From Microbotryomycetes sp. JL201 (Eukaryota > Basidiomycota > Microbotryomycetes), in assembly GCA_033819885.1 (NCBI GenBank), contig JAQYUZ010000046.1, positions 62,001 through 126,000 on the forward strand: a stretch of DNA of 64,000 nucleotides, written 5' to 3'. Each line of letters opens with the position of its first letter. The first letter of the stretch is position 1. The position numbers and the translations under genes were made by a program. A model generated the notes under the pieces. The model was not told the DNA's origin, did no database searches, and worked only from the letters and a program-made list of their open reading frames with translations. This document shows positions 1 to 10,301 of this stretch, one piece after another.

Positions 1-653
1 TCTGGATGCTGATTTTTGCCGACTCGCCAGATGACAAAAAGGACGGAGAGCCACCGGACGCTTTTGCAGCTCTTGAAAAGTCTCAAAAGCAAAAGACGAA
101 GGCATTGTCTGAAGCTGCGCACTTGCAAGCACTTGAAGACGACCGAGCGGCGCACTGGTCAGACCCGTACGCTGCATCGACCATCTTGCGCAACAAGTTT
201 CGGAAAAATAAAAAGGTTCGGCTTGAAAGCGAGGCAAGGGCGGAAGACGTTAGGTCCAAATATGGACTTGGAGACGCGGTCCAAATCAATGATTTGCGAA
301 CGCCGCGTGACGCGGCTGTCAAAGAGGCAGAAGACCGAGAATGGGAGGCTGCAAGAATAGAGCAAGAAAGGCGTCAGCGGAACGGCGTGCAAGCTGATCC
401 GAAATCATCTGCAAAACGGAACGGGCGCGAATGGGACGAACCAACTCGTCACTCGTCTTCGTCACGGGTGGCGTCAACACCTCGAACGAAGAGTGCGCAT
501 AGCACGAAGAAGACTACGGCCGTGGAAGCGCTGCGCAAACGCCTCGTACAAGCCTCGACTACTAAATCCGACCCTTTCAAGGTCCCCGCAACGCCATTGT
601 CCAGAACCACAAGCAGGCTAGCTGACGTCAAAGTCGCTCACATCAAACAGTAG
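1..653 (+). CDS. CWC16/Saf4 (CCDC130)-like splicing factor, C-terminal part
   Basis: Partial gene whose 5' part lies before the window; the stop is at 651-653. The readable C-terminal 200 or so residues are hydrophilic and charged. They include a DPYA..LR.KFRKNKK stretch, which resembles the segment found after the zinc-binding core in CWC16/Yju2/CCDC130 proteins. Members of this family join or leave the spliceosome around the catalytic step. The tail is rich in Ser, Lys and Arg, as is usual for the disordered end of these proteins. A likely 3' splice site (gccag) at 26-30 suggests the last exon starts near 31. The catalytically informative zinc core is not in the window, so the family call rests on the tail motif only. 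The next gene starts 131 bp downstream. Confidence 0.55.
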   Translation, partial: WMLIFADSPDDKKDGEPPDAFAALEKSQKQKTKALSEAAHLQALEDDRAAHWSDPYAASTILRNKFRKNKKVRLESEARAEDVRSKYGLGDAVQINDLRTPRDAAVKEAEDREWEAARIEQERRQRNGVQADPKSSAKRNGREWDEPTRHSSSSRVASTPRTKSAHSTKKTTAVEALRKRLVQASTTKSDPFKVPATPLSRTTSRLADVKVAHIKQ

Positions 654-784
654 AACCCTTCCACGCCCCCCACTGTTGTTGTCACTTGTCAGCCCTTTTT
701 CCGCCGTCTGCAAATAGGAGCTCGAATGGGTCCAGCCGCGGACTACCTGCTCATGCGCCTCTTATAAGCCCAGAAGTCCTCGTC

Positions 785-2670
785 ATGAAGCGTCAAAAGC
801 ATCTTCGCAATAACGACGGGGACCATGGCTCGGATTCTGATGGCTACACCTCCAGTCAAGCCTCCTCTGCCAGTTCAAGCTCGAGCTCGAGCGGATCTGG
901 CTCGTCAGCGTCTGATCGGGGGAGCATGAGACCAAGAAAGCATGCAAAGATCCATCGGATGCATCTTTGGTACCACAAGGCGAAGCGGAAGCTCAAAACT
1001 CGACTTCATCGCCACCGTCGAAGTGAGAAAGATCGTTATGAGGGCGACAGGCGGCATCACCGTCGCTTAAAAAGAGCTACAGTGAGCCGACTCTGTCCAC
1101 CCGCAGCCGTCAGCCTGATCAATGCTCCACAGAAAAAATCGTTGTCATTCTTCGAGCAGCACGTGTGGTTGATTGCGTGCGTGGCGATTCTGTTCATTTT
1201 GACCCTCGCTCTTCTGATTGTTCTCGCTGGTGAGATTCTGCTCCTGAGCTTCTGGTCTGCCCACTGACTTGCGCTTCCAGTTCGCACAGCCCGAGAGAAT
1301 CCTAATGCCTCGGCCCAACATGATCCAGAAACGCCTGCTCCTCACTCAAGCCCAAGCTCTGCTACATGGCAATGGCCCAGGTCGGGATCACCGGAAGCGA
1401 TCGCATCTGCTTTTTCCATGACTCGCGCAGCGGTATCCCAGTTGCAAATGCCAAAGGAGGCAATAGAGCAGGCTGAAGAGTGGGTCTCACCTCACTACGA
1501 TGCACGTGCTAGAAGCTGTGCTTATCATGAAATACAGCGCGACCAAATTTATCAAGGAAACTTGGTCATGGAAGAAAGGGGGCAGTGATTACTTGTCATT
1601 CCGCCCAGACCCGTTTGAACGTGAGTCATCTCGCCTGCTTTGCGCGTCTTGAGAAATTTGGCTGAGAATATTTCACAAAAGGCTCTGGCGGCCTCGTCCT
1701 TGCCATCGAGTATCCGAAAGGCTCATATTCGGGTTCGAAAAGCGGCGGTGGCGTCGGTGGCTTGCACCTCGGCATCTATGGCGATGCCGCGGTTGTGGAA
1801 CGCACAGTGATCGCTTACGAGGTCGCATTCGACGAAAACTTTGACTTTGTGAAAGGCGGAAAGCTACCTGGTGCTTTCGGCGGAGCACAATCCGACGGAT
1901 GCACGGGAGGCGAGCAAAGTGCCGCTTGCTTTTCGCTGAGACGTGAGTCACTCCGCTATGGACAAGAAGCAGTCATTTTGAATTGTTCTTTCCCAGTGAT
2001 GTGGCGAGAGGAGGGCGCTGGGGAGGTCTACGCGTACATTCCTCGGTATGACGCTATGTGCGCTCACGGTGCAGCTGCAGAGTGCAATGATGTTTACGGA
2101 GGTGCGCATTGCAAAGCTATTCAATGAGTTGGCATTGACTATGATACAGTCAGTCTGAACAGAGGAAGCTGGACGTTTCAGACCGGTCGGTGAGAGTGCC
2201 TAGTTTAGCCATGACCACCGTTCCACGAAATGATCCGTTTGTTCCAGCTGGACGCAGGTCGTTCAAGTCGCTGCCCTCAATTCGGAACCAGACGCCTCGA
2301 GGACTACTGCGAACGGTCAGCTGGCAATATACGTTGATGGCGGACTCATTTTCGATCGCTCCGATGTACGTCATTGCATTCTGGTCAAATCTAGCTGTCA
2401 GCGATTGAATTTGTTGCCCAGCTTGTGTTTAGGATCAATTCGAGCGTCACGTTCTCGTCCTTTCTTATTTCTTCGTGAGCCGAGATGTTCCGAGCTACCG
2501 AGCCGCAACTGACATGACATACAACCAGGTTTTTTGGTGGGAGTACGTCAGACTTTGCCAGTGATGGCGGCCGAACGTACTATCGCAATTTTCAATTCTT
2601 TGCCGGAAAAGAAGCAAGTAGCGCGCTCGGCAACAGAGTCGAAGCTCACGTCGCCAAACGTAAAACATGA
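785..2670 (+). CDS. membrane-anchored PL14-family polysaccharide lyase
   Basis: Nine-exon model: 785-1229, 1281-1479, 1538-1620, 1682-1942, 1997-2101, 2150-2189, 2248-2365, 2422-2474, 2529-2670. The sum is 1446 nt, 481 residues. The N-terminus is cytosolic in style (Ser-rich, then Lys/Arg/His-rich). One membrane helix follows at about residues 120-148 (WLIACVAILFILTLALLIVL), giving type II topology with the enzyme outside. The lumenal part carries the PL14 hallmarks in order: EYPKGSYS, GGVGGLHLGIYG, FDFVKGGKLPGAFGG, CFSLRVMWREEGAGEVYAYI, a RGSW..QTGRWTQVVQ segment and a final FFGGSTSDFAS. PL14 enzymes cleave uronic-acid polymers such as alginate or glucuronan by beta-elimination; the KGGKLPG loop is the conserved family core. 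Substrate here is unknown. An earlier in-frame region before 785 has no ATG, so 785 is the first usable start. Confidence 0.8.
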
Positions 2671-3293
2671 GACGTGAAGCAGTCCAAGTATGATTGACTG
2701 TATGAGGGGAAAGCCATAGACTTTAATGACGAAATGTGCTTAATGTTGTTACATATCGCGAGTACTCGGACGTCCGGTTTGCCGGCCGAAAGTGCCACTG
2801 CACACGAGAGCAATCACCTCGGCTCACAAGTCAAGGTGCCTTTACTCAAACCTGGGCAAGATTGACCGGGGGAATATCGATTTGACTCCTCGCCGGCGCA
2901 ATGACGTCGGCTGTAGCCTTCCACCAAACGAGTGGATCGCACGTGGAAGAGATCCAGAAAGCGCTGACCAGACCAAGTCGAGCTGATTTCGAGTTGTCTC
3001 GAATGTCGTTGCTTATTAACTTGTCTAATCCGGAGTATGTCTCAGTTTCCAAATTGGCTCCCGGAGCATCGGGTCTTTGCCCTCGTCGGTGCGCAAAGAT
3101 GCCCGTGTGTGCGCGCGGGATCGCCAGCTCACTTCCGAACTCAAATGGGCCAGTCCCAGCGAGTGACGGCGTTCTGCGTTTCAATTCAGCTAAAGTTGGC
3201 CGTCCGTCTGCCTGGCTCGAGCTACTCTTTCACCGTGTTGCGCTTCAAGTGACCGTAGCAAGGACCGACGGCGCACATTGACGACAAGCAAAC
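2671..3293. other. intergenic region, no gene supported
   Basis: This 623-bp stretch lies between the PL14 gene and the next plus-strand gene. Open frames exist on both strands (for example 2901-3281 plus and 2846-3184 minus), but they overlap each other, lack recognisable domains and show no clear splice pattern. It probably holds the 3' end of the lyase transcript and the promoter of the membrane-protein gene at 3294. Confidence 0.5.
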
Positions 3294-6037
3294 ATGCTGT
3301 CGGCAAGTGACGCTGTCGCCCGATTGCTACAGCGACGGCAGCAACGCGAACCGTTCGCGGACTTGCTCGAGCATCTGAGCGAAGCCGCGTATCCCACGCC
3401 ATCTCATGGGTTTCGTCACAGATTGAGAGCGCTTCATGCTGTTCTGGCTCTGTGAGCCGCCTTGTCGTCTCGCTTTGATTCTTCGAAGCTGACCCGGCAC
3501 GCGAGCAGCGCTCTGTTGTGCTCGCTTGCCCATGCGATGCTCGTCATTACAGATCTCAGGCGGCGACGAGGGCAAAACAGCTTGTGGATCGTCAAGACTG
3601 TTACTACAAGCAATGGAAGATTCATTGCAAGTCTCTCTGAACGAGGGACTGTGCAAATGCATGCTGACGCACTCGCAATCAATTTTGGCAGATCACAAAG
3701 TCTGTCGAGTGACTGTCGCTGATACCGGCATCGGGAAGGCTGACCGCGCGAAATGCTTGACAGTTCGCGCATCCTGTCGTGCATCATGTCTTTTCTCAAT
3801 TTGTCGCTTTGTCTGGCGTCTGAAGTCTACGGCAGCAGGGTACTTTATCAGCATACTTCTGTTTCTGCTTTGGGACTCTTTCGAGGCATCATGCCAGTTC
3901 TCATTGTCCTCCACCTCATCATCTTGACGTTCGGTCCACTTCAAGCGTTCTTGATCGATCCTGCGCACGGGGCGAGCTCGTCGACATCGAATGAAGAACA
4001 TCGCCACAGACGGCGGCGTGGTTTGCAGGTGGCTGACGTGCTCAACTTTGTGCTCGTCGCCATGTGCTCGCTAGGAATAATGACACTCGTTCCGGCTTGC
4101 GTCTTGACATACTACATTGCTTGCTCGGACCGCGACTTTCGAATGGCAACGACCGCCCTGCGCAAGCTCGGCAGCCAAGTCGACCCATCTCGACCGTTCG
4201 AGGGCACTACACTCGCACAGCTGCTACAAGTCGCTCAAGTTCTCGAAGCGATCAAAGACAAGACATACTGGTGAGCGATAGTGTGCAGGTACAACCGAAC
4301 TTTTAGCACTGAAATTGCGATCGTGAATAGCGCTTATATTGCAGGCAAGCCGAGGAAAAGCCGCTACTTGTATCCCACAACTGACAAGTCAACGTTTCCA
4401 GAATATGTCCCGCTCGGCATTTTGTGTCTCTTGCTAGCAATAGTCAACGCCTGCTCGTTGTGGACTGTTCGGAGGACGACAAAGACGGCTGAACGACGCG
4501 TCAAAATGTTTCCGGATGGCCTAGAAGATCAAATGGCGCTGAAATTTCCAACGATACACCCGCCGATGCAGTCGGCAGCCATCGCCTCCTTGTCCAGCAG
4601 TGGCCGACCGGCCCAATCTTTGTCAGCAAACAAGCTCGAGCCGATGAGGTCAGGCATCGGATCAATCGTGTCGGCATCAACAGAAACGACAGACAGCTCG
4701 CTCTCTTCCGTTCACGACCAGACTCTCATGGTCGACATGACGAAACTGTCTAAACGACAACTTGCCGCCATTGCAGGTAAAGCCGAGCACGGATTGCAAG
4801 GCGAAAAGGCGCGACAGCTATTGGCACTGTACGCCCAAGGTACAGAGCTGACGCTCGTTGCGAGTTTGTTCCTTGCCTTGTCCTTGCTCGGGTTTGGGCT
4901 CGCCACCTGGTTCTTGACGCTCGTGACCTTGCGAGGTGACGAAAAGTGGCCTTGGTCGACACAGGAAGCCATATTCACCGTAATCCAGTCAGTTATAGTG
5001 ATCGCCACGGCTGTGACTCTGCTGACGTCATCGACTCGTTCAGATGGTCGTATGCTCTGGCTCTGCTCATTGCGTACCCTTGGCTCATCTATGGCACGTG
5101 GTGCAGCATACCAGAGGCTCAGAACAAGATTATGTGGCCGAGCAAGTGCATTCTCCGTCGCGCCGCCCGCGCCTTGCATGGCCGGATCGCGTCGTGGCGA
5201 AGTCGAAGTGGCGTCCGTCCAGACTGTGATCCCGAACTCATGGTCAAGTCGACAGCAGCAAAGGGCCAAAGTCCCGGCCGGAGTTCACATCCGTCACGAT
5301 CGAGGCGCACTTCTGTGGCGACTCCGTATTCTGCGCGACGGGCTCCATACTCGCCGACAGCTCAAGGCGCAGCGCCTTCGGGTCGCGTTCGTGTGGTCAT
5401 CCAAGAAACGGTCACGGAAGAGTATAGGCTTGACGCTCTCGTGTCAAACAGTGCCGACGTCAGTCCGTTCTTTGTCAGCTCGACCGAACAATGTCCAGCG
5501 ACGAATTCGGCAGGAACAGTGCAGCCTCGTTCGATCGAGACTGTCATTGAAGGAGGATTTGCTCAGCCCGGTGCTGGTCAAGGACGTGTAGACGATGACG
5601 AAATCGAGGCGACATTGGGCTGCGGTGGAGGACTTGGCATCGAGTGGAACAAGCCAAGTTGGGCCATGCTCGATGCCGATCTGGGCACGAGTGCGGCGCC
5701 TCAAACGCGTGCAATCTCTGACATGCCGTTGCCGATGCCGACGGTACCGACGCGCGCTCGCTTGTCTGCGTCGCCGAGCCGGGGATCGAGGTTATCTGTC
5801 GATTCGCTAGCGACGGTGGCGACAGCTGCGACTTCAGTCGGCCTGCCCAAGATCACGTCGGCAATCGGTGGCGCGATCCCTTGGGAATGGCAACGAAGGT
5901 TGCCTCCTGCGTCATCTCGGCCGCCTCCAAAGACCAAAAGTGGTGGCGGCAAACATTCAGCCTTGTCGGCATCGTCACTGCCTGCGGTCTCACAGGACAT
6001 GGGTCCGTCAGTTTTGCCCAGATCGTCGTCGGCATAG
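3294..6037 (+). CDS. multi-pass integral membrane protein of unknown function
   Basis: Model with five exons: 3294-3451, 3560-3703, 3764-4270, 4307-4935, 4989-6037, totalling 2487 nt (828 residues). About six hydrophobic helices are visible, such as ILSCIMSFLNLSLCLA, MPVLIVLHLIILTFGPLQAF, LGIMTLVPACVLTYYIA, YVPLGILCLLLAIVNACSLW, LTLVASLFLALSLLGFGLA and YALALLIAYPWLIYGTW. A hydrophilic Ser-rich loop sits between helices four and five. A cytosolic-looking tail of roughly 320 residues is rich in Ser, Pro and Arg. I do not recognise the family. Two splice choices are weak: the 36-nt intron 4271-4306 is very short, and intron 4936-4988 removes a stretch that is itself strongly hydrophobic in the upstream frame. 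The first two introns are chosen to keep the frame, so the N-terminal 100 residues are least certain. Confidence 0.55.
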
Positions 6038-7698
6038 ATTTGTGTTGTACATATTGAGCAATCATAAAATGTGCTTGTTGTAACAGTCATCGTTTGAGAA
6101 AACGACCCGAATCCAGGATGGCTTCGGACGAGCTCAGAGGAGTCCGTCTCCGCTTTCGTTTCTTTATTTCTCCTTGGAAACACAAGACGCGGCCAGAACT
6201 GATGGCAGCGAGGAGGATCGGAGATCCTCACGGTCAGCAGCCACGTGGAGAGCGTGAAACACAAGAGGCTCTCGGGCTGTCAAACGGCTCAACTACTCAG
6301 GTGAACAATCATGAGGATATGGCTCAAGGCCCTTGTCGCTCGCTCGGTTTCTTGCCGTTTCATTCGCCGTTTCCAGATTGAGCTCCAGGCCGTGTATGAT
6401 CGCTGCATTTCTAAGCATCCGAAATGCGAATCATCATGGTCGAATAAGATTCTGACCAAAACACGGATTTGCTTTTCGGTCCCTCTCCACGGGCATGCGC
6501 AGTTGCCGATCCCTGGTGGCGCTGCAGCCCGCTGGCTTCCTGCAGTCACCAAATCGGACTGTGACGACGGTTTTGATAGCTGACTGCACGATGCAAGCTT
6601 GAAATTGAAAAAAATTCAAACACTACAGTGTTCTGTTTCCCATTCCTTCTCGCTCCTTCTTGCCTTGGTTTCCCCGTCCTTAGGCCGCTGAGGCCTTGGA
6701 GCTGTTGATCCCATTCTGTCAGCAATCTTATAATTCTATTGTCCCAGTGCACGCGCACATTTGGTAAGCTGACGCAACGAAAGGAATAGAGAATCCCAGC
6801 CCGCAGAAGCAAGCGATCTTGAGGGCGAGGGCTCCACCATTCCTATACTGGAAGGGCATATTCTGTACATAAATTACGCGCACATGAATCCATGATAGGA
6901 GAGACGAGCAACTGAATGTCAGCAGGTCCGGCCCTCGTGACGGGCCCACGCGTTTTCATTCCTCACGTTGTACACCTTGTTGTCGACGTGCAACGATCGA
7001 ACCACAGACTGGCGGCTGAGCTTTGAAGCTTGAGCCATGGGGCGGGCAGCAACTCGGGCGAGCATGATGAGGACGAAGTGGTGTGATCTCAAAGTGCGTG
7101 CCGACCCGGAGGACGACGCTCCTAGCCGCGTCCGCATCCAATACAAAGGGCCAACGAGACTTGTACACGGTACAGTGTGGCGAGCAGGTTCTATCCAAGG
7201 ACGACTCAACAACCGTTGACTCAGAACGCAGTGCTCGATGAGCATGTATTGGAGATGATTCCACGACAACGCACTGCACCATGCAAGGCCCAAAGGCCCG
7301 AAAAGCTCAGAAGAACTCCAAAAAAAAAACTCTCACTGTAGCGATAACATCTGCCAAACGAGCGATAATTGCAACGGACGCGGCCATTCAGCCCCCAGTG
7401 GGGCTTGCTTCGTAAAACAAGACCCAACTTGAGAAAATCAACTTTTGAATATGTGCGTCTGCAGCAAACACCAGCTCAAACAGCACAAATGTCTCCAGTC
7501 ATGCCACCTCTGCGCTGCGGACACGGACAATCACAACAAAGGGAGAAAGGGCCTGCTTTCAAGACAAGTCTCTGGGTATATAAACACTACTCCGGCTTGC
7601 GATACTCTGCCACTCCAGCACGTAAGACACAGCCACGAGCTCGAAAGTATGAAAGGGGGTCAAAAGAAAATGGAGAAAACGATTGATGGGCTCTCGAC
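6038..7698. other. gene-poor intergenic region
   Basis: This is 1.66 kb without a gene I can defend. Small ATG-started frames occur at 6118-6381 and 6311-6583 (plus), 7037-7219 (plus) and 7449-7702 (plus, a Cys/His-rich start). None has a known domain or clear codon signature, and opposing minus-strand frames are equally long. A short A-tract lies at 7321-7329. A clean TATA-like element at 7577-7584 is listed separately. Confidence 0.5.
7577..7584 (+). promoter_or_regulatory. TATA-like element pointing plus, antisense side of the DPBB gene
   Basis: The sequence gggTATAT AAACA is a near-consensus TATA box on the plus strand. It is followed by about 70 bp of leader-like sequence and an ATG at 7649 that opens only 15 codons. 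Transcription from here would run into the 3' end of the minus-strand DPBB gene (stop at 7699-7701), so a non-coding or antisense transcript is possible. The call is from motif shape only. Confidence 0.3.
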
Positions 7699-9556
7699 TT
7701 AGATGAACGTGTACGTGATCGGCACCTTTTCGGGGCGAGGAACTTATCAGCGTCCTGTTTGCACCAGTCTCGTCCAACGGCAAAAGCTCACCATGCCCTC
7801 CGACTCTGTGGCAATCGCCGTAAAGGCAGCTACACTGAGATCCAAGCAGGCGTTGTTGACACAGGTCGGGCAAGAGTCGGCCACGACGGCATCGACCGTG
7901 CGTCCGTCCGAGACGCGGGTGATGCGCACATGTTGACCGCAGTGGCTGCCGCCGTCATAAACGGCCGTTGGAAGAGCAACGAGAGGAGTGCTATCAGAGT
8001 TGACTTGACCGCACTGCTCGTCCGTCAATGGGTCAGCACCTCTCCGCTCGACCCACTAGCGGATGGACTTACGTTACCGGCGACGCCGTTCTGGTAAAAG
8101 TATGTAGCATAACCACCCGAGATGACGTCTCCACCACCATTTCCACCATTGTTGTTGCCTTGCGATCCGCCGTCCGAAGTGGGTTCCGGTGCAGCTTCGG
8201 TTGTGGTAGTCGTGGCGGCGGCGGCGGCCTCGGACGAGGACGAGGCGGCGGCAGCCGCTTCAGCCTCCTCACGAGCCTTCTTGTCAGCTTCTTCCTTGGC
8301 CTTGCGGTCAGCCTCGGCTTGGGCGGCGGCAGAGGCAGATGCTGCAGCCGCGGCGGCCGAGCTCGACGAAGCGGCGGCGGCCTGGTCCGCGGCGAGCTTG
8401 ACAGACTCGATGGATGCAGCATCGGCAGTTGTGGTCGTAGGAGCAGCCGTCGTCGTCTTGGGCGCGGCAGTCGTCGTTGGCGCATCAGTCGTCGTCGGCG
8501 CATCAGTCGTTGTCTGAACGTAATTGTTCTGGGGCTTGAGGGTGGCAACAGACGCCGCCGAAGCCGATGCAGCGGCGCGCACGCCAGAGCTTGAAGCGCC
8601 AAAGATGTCGGTCGCGCCGGCAGTCGACTCTGGCAGGTTCAAATCGTTGTCGACAAAGTGAAACTCGATCGGCAACACGCCCTGCTCGGTCGAGCCACCG
8701 AGCTGCTTGAAAACGCCAACGGGGACCTGGACGCTGCCGGCAAACCAGCTGGCATCTTGGACCGTCAGAGTCAGGCTCTGGCCGGTGGCTGGGTTGGTTG
8801 CGACGACCTTTTTACCGCACAAAGGCGAAGGCGAGTACACGTCGGGCCACAAGCCAGTCGGGAGCGAGAAGACGAGCGAGTTGTCACTGGGATCAGTCAA
8901 GCACGTCAGCTGCGCAGCTTTTCCGAGGCAGCAAGGATGTAGACACACTCGAAGTAGGTGTGGCTGCAACCAAAGCGCACGATTAGCAGAGATAAAGCTG
9001 TCATGGAGCAGGGGGCGCTCACCAAGCACTGTAGCCTCCAGTCTTGGCGTAGTACTGCGCTTGAGTGGTGTACACTGGACGGAGCAGTGCGACGAGGTCA
9101 GAGGCAGACGAGTTTCACCGAGTGTGTGCCACTCACCAGTGTCGCCGCGCTTGGCAAGAGTGCCTGCAAATGGTTGCACCGCGTCAGCATTCGATTCGTA
9201 GAACGCCCGTCGTTGTTGAGTGACGGAAATAAATTTGGCGAGGCGTTGACCTTTGGCGACGCGTCGAGGCGCGCCGTGCACGCGCCGCTCCGCAGCAACC
9301 GACGGCTTTTTTTGGTTTCGAGGCCGAAATGACGTGCCACACGTGCGTGGCGGCTGCATGACCACCATGGAGTGAGAGACTGACCTCGTTTGATTGACCG
9401 TTTGACCATGCGACGGTCGTGGGCGCGCCTGAGGTTGCTGTGGCCGTCGGCAGCGCGGAGGCTGCGCTCAACGGCGTGGTGTTCGTCACTGGTGCCAAAG
9501 GCGAGCACGGCACTGGCGCCGAGGGCGGCCACCGCGAGTCGAGTGAGAGACGGCAT
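7699..9556 (-). CDS. secreted protein with two DPBB (barwin/expansin-like) domains
   Basis: Seven exons in transcript order: 9556-9385, 9163-9137, 9074-9023, 8963-8945, 8909-8073, 8013-7792, 7725-7699; 1356 nt, 451 residues. The product begins with a signal peptide (LAVAALGASAVLAF) and dibasic Kex2-like sites (KRSIKRG, AKRGD). A first double-psi beta-barrel follows (LCGKKVVATNPATGQSLTLT, then SWFAGSVQVPVGVFKQLGG). Next comes a long Thr/Ala/Ser-rich linker with a charged helical stretch (DRKAKEEADKKAREEAEA). A second DPBB closes the protein (GGYATYFYQNG, CGQ, VRITRVSDGRTVDAVVADSC, LDLSVAAFTAIA). DPBB proteins of the expansin, loosenin and RlpA type bind or loosen wall polysaccharides, mostly without hydrolysis. 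The C-terminal nonapeptide after intron 7726-7791 matches the paralogue at 31046-33171 in position (SEGMVPI). It is divergent from the TMEM41-like gene across a 745-bp shared promoter region. Confidence 0.8.
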
Positions 9557-10301
9557 CGCTTATCGTGTGTCGGAGCCGTGTAAACGAGCGTCGAGGTGGG
9601 CTAGGAGCCTTTGAACTTGAAGGTTGAACGAGCGGACGGGTCGACTGTTGAGGCTGCAAGCGAGCGTGTGGACCAGCCAGACACACGATTATACAAAGGA
9701 GAAGCAAGTAGCGTGAGTGAGAGTGCGCGGGGCGTGCAGAAGGGACGAGGAAAGGAAGAAAGACTCGGGCCGCAGCGTTGCGGCGAGCGCACGGACCCGG
9801 ACGACCCCTCGTGTAGGCTCCTAGCGATGGAAAAGGACAAGGGGGAGGGCTGCTCTGCGGTACTTACCTTGCTTGCTGCACGGTCCACAGTCGTCAACAA
9901 ACACAAACCAGTCACCGGCCAGGTCAGAGGCGCGACTGGTTTCCGCCCGCTAATTTTGGCGCCACCGCCCCTTGCAGCACCGCTCAATTTTGTTGCGACC
10001 AGCGTCAGTTGGCATGGTCTGCGCAACAGACAGGCATGCATAATTGGATTTGAATGCCGTCTGCTGACAGAGTGTTGGGGTGCAGGTCGGATTGGCATGT
10101 TCGCTGCGGGTCCACCTCCTGTCGCAAAGCCGTGTACCTGACGGTGGCTCTTCTTGACGATGTTGAATTTTGCCTTCAGAGCATCAAGCTCAAGCTGGGA
10201 CCTGTAGCATTTCGACACTCGAGCGAAGAAATCCAAAGTGAAACCGCTGTTGCCGGCAGCGGCGGCGGCTGGGCGTCGCCCGCTCTTGCTCCAAAAAGGC
10301 C
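9557..10301. other. divergent promoter region
   Basis: This 745-bp region separates the minus-strand DPBB gene from the plus-strand TMEM41-like gene, so it should hold both promoters. On the minus strand a TATA-like TTGTATAATCG lies near 9683-9693, about 130 bp before the DPBB start codon. A 300-aa minus frame (9601-10503) crosses it but has no domain and runs into the other gene, so I treat it as chance. Confidence 0.5.

Noticed and set aside
6311-6583. Possible small CHCH-like protein
   Set aside because: Cysteine spacing does not fit twin CX9C or CX3C patterns and no splice model improves it.
8122-8517. Val/Ala-rich plus-strand frames opposite the DPBB linker
   Set aside because: They result from the low-complexity Thr/Ala/Ser-rich linker read on the other strand.
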